Assembly: GCA_027295245.1 (NCBI GenBank)
Contig: JAPULF010000004.1
Coordinates: forward strand, 1 to 5,053
DNA: 5,053 nucleotides
From: Planctomycetota bacterium
GTDB taxonomy: Bacteria > Planctomycetota > Phycisphaerae > UBA1845 > UTPLA1
Direction of reading: 5' to 3'
The translations under genes and the position numbers were made by a program. Positions 1-5,053 of the stretch are shown here, piece by piece. Position 1 is the first letter of the stretch. Every line of letters starts with the position of its first letter. A model generated the notes under the pieces. That model was given only the letters and a program-made list of their open reading frames with translations. It was not told where the DNA came from and searched no databases.

Positions 1-40
1 GAATGATAGGCTGCCGACCGAAGGCGCGACAGTACCCTGA
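1..40 (+). CDS. C-terminal end of an unidentified upstream gene (partial)
   Basis: The frame starting at base 2 is open from the window edge and reads NDRLPTEGATVP before a TGA at 38-40. The A of that TGA is the first base of the ATG of the next gene (TGATG). Such a one-base stop/start overlap is typical of translationally coupled genes, and the minus-strand genes in this window are joined in the same way. Only 12 codons are visible, so no family can be named, and a chance open frame of this length cannot be excluded. The claim rests on the junction geometry. A different open frame begins at base 3 and runs on for about 1.8 kb inside the next gene, but it is an arginine- and proline-rich shadow. 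Confidence 0.5.
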   Translation, partial: NDRLPTEGATVP

Positions 41-2610
41 TGTCAACACCCACGGACCCGCACGTGAACGAAGACGCAAACCCAAGCCCGACACCAACGA
101 CCCCATCGGGTTCGTCCCGCGGCGTCATCGCGTTGATCGTCGCACTCGTCGCCGCCGCAGCCTTCGCGGTCGGCTGGCCCACGCGCAACGGCGACTTCCT
201 TCGCGGCGACGACCACACGTTCGTCCTCAATCACGTATTCATCAACCACCCCTCGCTCAAGCACGCCGGCAAACTCCTGACCATGGTACACGGCGACCTG
301 TATCAACCGCTGCCGATGCTGTCGTTCCAGGCCAACACCGCCCTCGCCGGCCCCGACCCCGACGGGCGATTCCCGGTCAACCCATTCGTCTTCCACTTGA
401 CCAACATCCTGTTGCACACTCTGAACGCCTCGCTCGTCTGCATGATCGCGTGGCGGCTGTCCCGGCGGCGCGGTGTCGCCTTGATCACCGGTGTCGCGTT
501 CGCATGCCACCCGTTCGCCATCGAACCGGTCGCGTGGATCACCGGGCGCATGATCCTCATGGCCGCCGCCTTCTCGCTGATCGTCATGCTCGCGTGCCTG
601 TACCGCCGGCCGGACGGCCGCGGACCCTGGCGTTGGATCGCCGGGCTCTCCTGGCTGCTGGCACTGCTGTCCAAGGTCCTGCCGAGTGTCCCGGCGGCCG
701 CCGCCTGGTGCGACTACACCCGCAACGGGCGACTCCATCGCCGGTGTTGGATCACGTATGCGGTCCTGCTGGCGATGAGTGCGATCGGCTCGTGGGCCGC
801 CCTCTCGGCGACACACCAGGCGGGCTTCATCGAGAAAACCGCCGCGGAGTCCACGACCAGCGCCCCGGTGCGGATGCTTCTCGCGAGCCGGTACTACTTC
901 GAGAATTACGTCAGCCCGACGAGACTGTCCGCGTGGTCGCCCCCGCCGGAGTACGTGTCGTTTTTTTCGTGGGAGGTGGCGATCGCCCTGGCGCAGTGGG
1001 CCGTCTTGTTGGGGCTGGCGGTGGTCGCGCGGCGACGGGACCGCGTGGTCTATGTCGGACTCGTGCTGTTCCTGATCCTGATCGGCCCATTCCTGGCCGC
1101 CACCGCGGCCCGAAGATTCCTGACCGCCGACCGATATATGTATCTTCCGATCATGGGTCTGCACCTGGCGCTGTCCGGCGGCGCCATCCGACTCCTGGAC
1201 ATCCTTCAAAGACGCGTAACAAAGTACAAAGCGTACGCGGCCGTCACGATCCCCTGCCTGATGATACTGGCCGTCTGGGGATCAATCGGTCGGAAGCAAA
1301 CCGCGGTCTGGTCCGGCATCGTCTCCCAGGGCAAGCGGACTATGGAGGTCTATCCCGACGATCCCGACGTCCACATCGAACTCGCCCATGCCTACCTCTT
1401 CGAAAAGATGCCCGACAAGGCGTTGACGGTCCTCGACGAAGTCCGCCGCCGCTGGACCAACAACCCGCGAACCGCAACATTGACAGGGGAGGCTTTCCGG
1501 TTGAAAGAAGATTGGCCGGCGGCCGAGGCGGCGCTGCGTCGGGCGGTCCGGCAACGGCCGCAACACTCCCGCACCCGTTACCACTACGGGCTGACACTCG
1601 AAGACGTCGGCCGCGAGGAAGAGGCCCGGTCTCAGTACCTCCAGGTCCTCGAAAACGACAACGGCTACCTGCCCGCCGTGACCGCACTCGCCCGCAGCTT
1701 TCTCGAGGCCGGCGACACGGACCGGGCAATCGACTACTTCGAACGGGCCGTCGAGCTGAACGCCCATCACCGCAACAGCCTTTTGAGTTTGGCCAAGCTG
1801 ATGTTTCAGCGGGGTAAGCTGGGCCGGGCCCGCGAATTCGTTGACCGGATTCTCGATTTCGATTCGAACGACGGCCCCGCCGCGCTCTATCTCGGCCTGA
1901 TCCTCACCAACCAGGGGCGAACCGACGAGGCCCTTTCGGTCTACGATCGCTTGCTCACACAGCAACCCGGTGCCACGGCCGCCCGCCTGAATCGTGCCGG
2001 GCTGCTGGCGGACACCGGCCGCCGGGCGGACGCGGAGAAAGACTACGGAACCGTGCTGCAATCGAATCCCGACCACCTGCACGCAGCAATCGGCCTTCAC
2101 GAAATACTCCAGGCCGGCCGCAGGCTCGAAGAACTGCCCGACCTCTGGCGATCCGTTTGTGCGGCCCGGGCGCCGAACCACGATGCGACCGCATGGCTGG
2201 TGTGGGCCTGCGTTCTGGCCGGTCGTCCCGAGTCGGCCCTCGCGGCCAACGATCGGCTGAACGCGGATTCAGCCGATGGTCAATTTGCGGCGTGGGCATT
2301 CGTCTACGATTCGATTCGCAGGAAGGACTTCACGGAAACCGCAAGTCGGCTTGCATCGATGCCCGTCCGTGCATTGAACGCAAAGACGCAGGCCGAGCAA
2401 GCCCGGCTGATCGGCGCGTCGCTCGAAAAATTGCCGCCCGAAACCAGAAATTCCGCCGCCGGGCGTTATACGCTGGCACGGGTATTGGCATTTCAAGGCA
2501 ACCGTGAAGCGGCACTGACCGTTGCCCAATCCGTGCTCGACGCGTCCGACACGGAGGCATGGCACGGCCTTGCGGAAAAACTGGTGCTCGACCTGCAACG
2601 GGAACAATAA
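40..2610 (+). CDS. Polytopic membrane TPR protein, TMTC/GT-C O-mannosyltransferase-like
   Basis: The predicted protein has 856 residues. After a hydrophilic Ser/Thr/Pro-rich tail (1-27), a first helix (about 29-47) is followed by a loop with NGDFLRGDDH (50-59), matching the acidic first-loop motif of GT-C glycosyltransferases. Further TMTC-like signatures follow: YQPLPMLSF (88-96), FHLTNILLHTLNA (118-130), HPFAIEPVAWITGR (157-170) and TADRYMYLP (362-370). About ten hydrophobic segments lie between 29 and 415. Ten contiguous 34-residue TPR units fill 442-781, and another TPR-like unit lies near 806-839. Eukaryotic TMTC proteins have this order and transfer mannose from a lipid-linked donor to secreted proteins. 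By analogy (inference), this protein would glycosylate exported substrates, but donor and acceptor are unknown. The ATG at 40 overlaps the preceding stop. A GAAGG at 20-24 lies 15 bases upstream, too far for a good ribosome-binding site, so coupled initiation is likely. A GTG at 64 is a less likely alternative. Gene reality is near certain; catalytic activity is unproven. Confidence 0.9.
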   Translation: MSTPTDPHVNEDANPSPTPTTPSGSSRGVIALIVALVAAAAFAVGWPTRNGDFLRGDDHTFVLNHVFINHPSLKHAGKLLTMVHGDLYQPLPMLSFQANTALAGPDPDGRFPVNPFVFHLTNILLHTLNASLVCMIAWRLSRRRGVALITGVAFACHPFAIEPVAWITGRMILMAAAFSLIVMLACLYRRPDGRGPWRWIAGLSWLLALLSKVLPSVPAAAAWCDYTRNGRLHRRCWITYAVLLAMSAIGSWAALSATHQAGFIEKTAAESTTSAPVRMLLASRYYFENYVSPTRLSAWSPPPEYVSFFSWEVAIALAQWAVLLGLAVVARRRDRVVYVGLVLFLILIGPFLAATAARRFLTADRYMYLPIMGLHLALSGGAIRLLDILQRRVTKYKAYAAVTIPCLMILAVWGSIGRKQTAVWSGIVSQGKRTMEVYPDDPDVHIELAHAYLFEKMPDKALTVLDEVRRRWTNNPRTATLTGEAFRLKEDWPAAEAALRRAVRQRPQHSRTRYHYGLTLEDVGREEEARSQYLQVLENDNGYLPAVTALARSFLEAGDTDRAIDYFERAVELNAHHRNSLLSLAKLMFQRGKLGRAREFVDRILDFDSNDGPAALYLGLILTNQGRTDEALSVYDRLLTQQPGATAARLNRAGLLADTGRRADAEKDYGTVLQSNPDHLHAAIGLHEILQAGRRLEELPDLWRSVCAARAPNHDATAWLVWACVLAGRPESALAANDRLNADSADGQFAAWAFVYDSIRRKDFTETASRLASMPVRALNAKTQAEQARLIGASLEKLPPETRNSAAGRYTLARVLAFQGNREAALTVAQSVLDASDTEAWHGLAEKLVLDLQREQ
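1363..2382 (+). repeat. Ten in-register 34-residue TPR units in the TMTC-like protein
   Basis: Residues 442-781 divide into ten consecutive 34-residue blocks with no insertion or deletion, starting at residues 442, 476, 510, 544, 578, 612, 646, 680, 714 and 748. Blocks 3 to 7 fit the TPR consensus best, for example G-R/D-x-x-x-A followed by an aromatic at the expected spacing (GDTDRAIDYFERAVELN, GRTDEALSVYDRLL, GRRADAEKDYGTVLQSNP). Blocks 8 to 10 keep the length but have weaker consensus residues. These are protein-level repeats; no near-identical DNA repetition was noticed. TPR arrays form a superhelical groove for protein binding, so a substrate- or partner-recruiting role is plausible. Confidence 0.85.
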
Positions 2611-2636
2611 CAGAACGATGCGTGGTTCTATTGTTT
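2602..2636. terminator. Possible bidirectional hairpin between convergent genes
   Basis: AACAAT (2603-2608) can pair with ATTGTT (2630-2635), and AGAAC (2612-2616) with GTTCT (2625-2629). This gives 11 base pairs interrupted by a three-base bulge (2609-2611) around an eight-base loop (2617-2624). The structure spans both stop codons, TAA at 2608-2610 for the plus gene and TAG at 2630-2628 for the minus gene. It is AT-rich, has no GC-rich stem and no long trailing U tract, so it would be a weak terminator at best. The position is what makes it suggestive: it includes the whole 17-bp intergenic gap. Confidence 0.3.
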
Positions 2637-3809
2637 GCGAAACAACGCTGCGTCCACCAGATTGACGCGGTCCTGCACGTCCCCCCGCAGGCCGAATTCG
2701 ACTTCGATCGTCAGCGTCTTGGCATTCTCTATGGAGAGGTTGATCGCCCGCGGCCCGGCCCCCACCCGCAATCCCTTGAATCGCTGGACTTCGCGTCCGT
2801 CCACGCGGACGATCAGATCGGCGTCGGCGTACCGCCCGCCGGAATCATCGATGCCCGCCGACGCGGAGAATCGCGTGTATCGCCCGGCCAGGTCCCACGA
2901 GATCCGGCAGGCGCTGTGCAAACCGATCCCCCGCCGATAGGTCCGTCCACGCAGCACCAGCGGTCCGCCGGTTACGTTGGCGTCCACGCGATAGGGCCAG
3001 GATCGGCCGAAGTATGGGGTGAATTCGTACGAAACCGGCCGCATCGCTCCGAGCCAATCTCGCCGACCGCCGGCCACTTCGACGTAGCTCAAATCGCCCG
3101 GATCGATCTTGAGCCGCTGTCCACCTGGAAGGGTCGCCTCCAAAGAACCGCCCTTCCAGAAAAGTTCTTCGGCCATCAGTTCGGCCCCGTCCCTCAACTC
3201 AATCAATGCCCGAAGGCCGGCCTTGTCTGTGCGGTTCGTGTCCGCAATGATCACTTCCTCGAGCACGTCCAAACGTATCTCGCGCTCACCGGCTCCATCG
3301 CTGAAGACCACCGACTGCCCCGTCACGCGGGCCATCACGCCGCTGACGGAGTCGCCGTTGGCCAGAATCGCCGTATCTTCGGAACCGTCGCGCGATCGAC
3401 GTACACGGGCGTCGCGGGTTCGGCGCGAGATGCGCACGAGCCTTTCGATCGGCATCTCCACCTCTTTCAGGAGGGCGTGATTGATCGTAATCGAGCGATC
3501 ATCCCCGCCGACGATCTCCCCGGCCAATCGGGTTCCGCCGGCGGATTCGATCACCCAGGTCCCGGTGGGACTGGTGTTTACACCCGCCGCAAAGTCGATC
3601 CGATCGACTTCCGAGGTCGGCACGCGCACAGTTTTCCCCGCCGATGTTTCGATGGTCAGGTCGCCGGATAGACGCCATTCTCGCACGACGCCGGCCAGCT
3701 TTCGGCCGTCCAGTGTCAGTGCCCGCACTCGCACCGCACCGGGGTCTCGGGTCGACGCCGGCGAAGACGCAGGCAGGCAAACCATCAAAATGAAAATCAA
3801 GCGCATCAT
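2628..3809 (-). CDS. Secreted NPCBM-domain protein with four N-terminal beta repeats
   Basis: The predicted protein has 393 residues. An N-terminal export signal (MMRLIFILMVCLPASSPAS) has a hydrophobic core and a likely cleavage site near residue 17-19; Cys11 is not in a good lipobox. Residues 27-245 contain four similar beta-strand units of about 45 residues. Residues 250-392 resemble the NPCBM (novel putative carbohydrate binding module) domain, with YEFTPYFGRSWPYR (261-274), RGIGLHSACRISWDL (293-307), RFSASAGIDDSGG (313-325) and a closing strand set up to VNLVDAALF (382-390). NPCBM domains have a beta-sandwich jelly-roll-like fold and usually sit in glycosidases; no catalytic domain is present here. 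The start is ATG at 3809, overlapping the preceding gene's TGA by four bases (ATGA). A second ATG directly follows (3806) and would give one residue less. An in-frame upstream start at 3899 would add 30 hydrophilic residues inside the neighbouring gene and bury the signal peptide, so it was rejected. No ribosome-binding site is evident, suggesting translational reinitiation. Role inferred: binding of an envelope or extracellular glycan. Confidence 0.88.
   Translation of the reverse strand: MMRLIFILMVCLPASSPASTRDPGAVRVRALTLDGRKLAGVVREWRLSGDLTIETSAGKTVRVPTSEVDRIDFAAGVNTSPTGTWVIESAGGTRLAGEIVGGDDRSITINHALLKEVEMPIERLVRISRRTRDARVRRSRDGSEDTAILANGDSVSGVMARVTGQSVVFSDGAGEREIRLDVLEEVIIADTNRTDKAGLRALIELRDGAELMAEELFWKGGSLEATLPGGQRLKIDPGDLSYVEVAGGRRDWLGAMRPVSYEFTPYFGRSWPYRVDANVTGGPLVLRGRTYRRGIGLHSACRISWDLAGRYTRFSASAGIDDSGGRYADADLIVRVDGREVQRFKGLRVGAGPRAINLSIENAKTLTIEVEFGLRGDVQDRVNLVDAALFRKQ
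3075..3731 (-). repeat. Four tandem beta-rich units in the NPCBM protein
   Basis: Four segments share the pattern: hydrophobic strand, (D/N/G)G-x-x-(L/V/R)-x-G/A, strand, turn, strand, then a short strand ending in a hydrophobic pair. They lie at protein residues about 27-72 (LTLDGRKLAGVV), 84-127 (ESAGGTRLAGEIV), 145-189 (AILANGDSVSGVMA) and 200-245 (IELRDGAELMAEEL). Each unit ends similarly: EVDRIDF, RLVRIS, LEEVIIA and LSYVEV. The units are diverged in sequence. A small SH3-like or LSm-like barrel per unit is a guess from the strand pattern. Confidence 0.6.
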
Positions 3810-4924
3810 TGTTGAAATATAGGCAAGGTTCGGGTGGGGATTTGTAGAATAATCAGGGCCATGGCGGTGCCGTATTCGGTACCGGCCTGGCCGCGCCAAA
3901 ACCCCTCCGGCGATTGCTTCTCGAGCAATTCATCCCGTATCGCCGGCCACCACCGCTCCCAATGCGGACCGCCGGCAAGGAACATCGCCTGGGCCGCGTA
4001 GTAGTGACCGTAGAAGTAGTGCGTCTGCTCCTGCGTCTTTCCGGGCGTAAATTTCTCGAGGTAGTCCAGCCCGCGCGTGATGGACTGGTCTTCATACACA
4101 CCGGCATAAAAGAGCGTCGCGACCCCCGCCGCCGACCGGGCGAACATCGACCCGGACGAGTCCAACATGTACCGGAACCCGCCGTCGACGTTCTGGCTGT
4201 CGTGGACGTACTTGACGGCCCGGTCGATGGTGCTCTTGGGCACGTGTATTCCGACGTTTCTCGCTCCCCGCAGGGCCATGACCTGACAGACCGTGACCGA
4301 CAAATCGGCGTCGTTTCGTATGGGATGATACCGCCAACCGCCCTGCTCGTTTTGCGTGCTGATGATCAGGGCAACCGCCTTGCGCAGTTTCTCGCGAATG
4401 TCCGAACGCGGCGACATTCCGTACATCTCCGCAAGAAACAAGGTGGCAAAACCGTGCCCGTACATCGGGCCGTACGAAGTCTCCGCCGCGATCAGACCGG
4501 ATTGTTCGGCGGTCGACTCGAGGGCGAATTGAAGTCCCTTTTGGACCACGTCCGCGTAACGTCCGCGACCGGGCACATTGCCGTCGCAAACGAACGCGAG
4601 CCCCGCCAGCGCGGTGATGCCGACGTGCCGACCGTACTGCGATCCGCCGCCGAAGGAGCCGTCCAGATTCTGCTGCCGCCCGAGCCAGGCAAGCCCGCGC
4701 GACACCGACGCCTGCAATTCCGCGGTCGGGGAGTCGCCCGCGGTCCTGGCCGGACGAGCGTTCTCCTGAACACCGGGTCGATTCGCCGGCCGCGAGGCCG
4801 CGTCATCGGCGTTCGCGCCGCGCAGCGTCGCGACGATCAAGACCAGGACCGATGCCGCGGCCGCGTCGCGCAAGGCGCGGACGGCACGGGCGAACACTCT
4901 CGACTTGACAAGAACGTGCGTCAC
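3806..4924 (-). CDS. Exported prenyltransferase/squalene-oxidase-repeat (alpha6 toroid) protein
   Basis: The predicted protein has 372 residues. A basic N-terminus (K7, R9, R13, R16, R19) and hydrophobic stretch (about 21-34) ending in ANA-DD (37-41) look like a signal peptide, or an anchor if uncleaved. A Pro/Ala/Arg-rich linker runs to about residue 65. The rest is helical-hairpin repeat sequence with Q-x-x-x-G turn motifs: QQNLDGSFGG (84-93), QSGL (141-144), QNEQGGWRY (191-199), QNVDGGFRY (244-252) and QSPEGFWRG (337-345), spaced about 53 residues apart. HYFYGHYYAAQAMFLAGG (302-319) is also typical of bacterial members. The fold is that of terpene cyclases and protein prenyltransferase beta subunits, but the DxDD motif of squalene-hopene cyclase is absent (NDADLS at 204-209 is the nearest). 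It is therefore probably not a cyclase; a binding or scaffold role is inferred. The start is GTG at 4924-4922, sharing its G with the upstream TAG (TAGTG) and supported by a Shine-Dalgarno-like AGAGGG. No other in-frame start precedes the signal peptide. The stop overlaps the next gene's ATG. Confidence 0.9.
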   Translation of the reverse strand: MTHVLVKSRVFARAVRALRDAAAASVLVLIVATLRGANADDAASRPANRPGVQENARPARTAGDSPTAELQASVSRGLAWLGRQQNLDGSFGGGSQYGRHVGITALAGLAFVCDGNVPGRGRYADVVQKGLQFALESTAEQSGLIAAETSYGPMYGHGFATLFLAEMYGMSPRSDIREKLRKAVALIISTQNEQGGWRYHPIRNDADLSVTVCQVMALRGARNVGIHVPKSTIDRAVKYVHDSQNVDGGFRYMLDSSGSMFARSAAGVATLFYAGVYEDQSITRGLDYLEKFTPGKTQEQTHYFYGHYYAAQAMFLAGGPHWERWWPAIRDELLEKQSPEGFWRGQAGTEYGTAMALIILQIPTRTLPIFQQ

Positions 4925-5053
4925 TATTCGCCCTCTTCGCGGGCCAGCAATCGATAGTAGCGTTCGATGTGCTCGCGGTATTTCGACATGAAGGTCTCTT
5001 CGAATCCCTGGATGATCTCGTCACGATCCCGTTCCGGAAGAAATCCCCAACCG
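4924..5053 (-). CDS. C-terminal end of an unidentified operon gene (partial)
   Basis: The minus-strand frame entering at base 5052 gives 42 residues and a TAG at 4926-4924. It starts GWGFLPERDRDEIIQGF and continues with an ETFMSKYREHIERYYRLL segment before ending AREEGE. The sequence is charged, helical and aromatic-rich (YREHIERYY). Tails with a W-G-x-L-P start, a K-Y and an I-E-x-Y-Y-R-x-L are familiar to me from the ends of planctomycete hypothetical membrane proteins encoded beside toroid-repeat genes; that is recollection, not a search result. The gene overlaps the next start by one base and is therefore the upstream partner in the same transcript. The body of the protein lies outside the window, so no function is assigned. 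Another minus-strand frame at 4803-5024 overlaps this region but is Arg/Ser-rich and inconsistent with the coupling, so this frame is preferred. Confidence 0.75.
   Translation of the reverse strand, partial: GWGFLPERDRDEIIQGFEETFMSKYREHIERYYRLLAREEGE
4931..4936 (-). promoter_or_regulatory. Ribosome-binding site supporting the GTG start at 4924
   Basis: On the minus strand AGAGGG ends six bases before the GTG start codon (spacer 4930-4925). It lies inside the end of the upstream coding sequence, within its Arg-Glu-Glu-Gly codons. This supports the GTG over any downstream start, and together with the TAGTG overlap fits coupled translation. No comparable site precedes the NPCBM-protein gene at 3809. 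Confidence 0.55.

Noticed and set aside
961..967. Seven-T run within the TMTC-like gene as a possible slippage or phase-variation site
   Set aside because: The frame continues intact across it (Ser-Phe-Phe-Ser codons) and seven bases is short; no evidence of a truncated alternative product.
43..1209. A 388-codon minus-strand frame antisense to the membrane region
   Set aside because: Its composition is Gly/Arg/Gln/Asp-rich with no domain signal; stop codons are simply rare opposite GC-rich coding sequence.
3..1817. A 604-codon plus-strand frame lying inside the TMTC-like gene
   Set aside because: It is a shadow of the real gene in GC-rich DNA: strongly Arg/Pro-rich, no recognisable domain or hydrophobic segments, while the frame from 40 has clear membrane helices and TPRs.
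1282..2181. A 299-codon minus-strand frame antisense to the TPR region
   Set aside because: It runs opposite the regular TPR codons and shows no family motif; judged to be a mirror of the repeat coding.
2559..3671. A 370-codon plus-strand frame opposite the NPCBM-protein gene
   Set aside because: It overlaps the end of the TMTC-like gene, has no domain signal, and the opposite strand has a signal peptide, repeats and an NPCBM domain.
3810..3899. Extended start at 3899 for the NPCBM-protein gene
   Set aside because: It would put 30 hydrophilic residues ahead of an otherwise good signal peptide and give a 94-base overlap with the toroid gene, whereas ATG at 3809 gives a classic ATGA overlap.
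3914..4957. A 347-codon plus-strand frame opposite the toroid-repeat gene
   Set aside because: Arg/Val/Gly-rich shadow; the minus strand shows clear toroid repeats and coupled start and stop.
4803..5024. A 73-codon minus-strand frame at the right edge
   Set aside because: It runs through the start of the toroid gene in another frame and is Arg/Ser-rich; the frame ending at 4924 fits better.
1..5053. CRISPR array, tRNA/rRNA, insertion sequence, attachment site, or defence/toxin genes
   Set aside because: No direct repeats with spacers, tRNA-like cloverleaf, terminal inverted repeats or transposase/nuclease motifs were seen; almost every base belongs to an ordinary coding sequence.

Overview
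The window looks like chromosomal DNA from a GC-rich bacterium, most probably a member of the Planctomycetota. The reasons are the high GC content with G/C at third codon positions and the gene families present: a TMTC-like membrane glycosyltransferase with TPRs, a secreted prenyltransferase/squalene-oxidase-repeat (alpha6 toroid) protein, and a secreted NPCBM-domain protein. This set is common in planctomycetes and related phyla. The phylum call is an inference from gene content; no rRNA or marker gene is present.

Layout: two convergent gene groups meet near 2611-2627. On the plus strand, the last 12 codons of an unidentified gene (to 40) overlap by one base (TGATG) with a large gene at 40-2610. 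That gene encodes an 856-residue protein: about ten membrane helices with the sequence signatures of GT-C/TMTC O-mannosyltransferase-like enzymes, then at least ten consecutive 34-residue TPR units. On the minus strand, reading right to left, there are three genes. The first is the C-terminal 42 codons of an unidentified gene (4924-5053). The second is a 372-residue secreted or membrane-anchored toroid-repeat protein (3806-4924, GTG start). The third is a 393-residue secreted protein with four beta-rich repeats and a C-terminal NPCBM carbohydrate-binding-like domain (2628-3809). The two minus-strand junctions overlap by 1 base (TAGTG) and 4 bases (ATGA), so the genes almost certainly form one translationally coupled operon.

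How they may work together: the minus-strand operon makes at least two exported proteins of scaffold or binding type, and the plus-strand gene makes a predicted polytopic glycosyltransferase facing the same envelope compartment. A role in cell-surface glycosylation or glycan recognition is possible but rests only on families and adjacency. Because the two groups are convergent, they are not co-transcribed.

Coding density is near total: the only intergenic DNA is 17 bp between the convergent stops, within an imperfect hairpin that could act as a weak bidirectional terminator. I see no tRNA, rRNA, CRISPR array, insertion sequence, attachment site or phage or defence gene. I found no convincing novel multi-gene system. 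The most interesting items are the domain architectures of the three main proteins and the truncated operon partner at the right edge.
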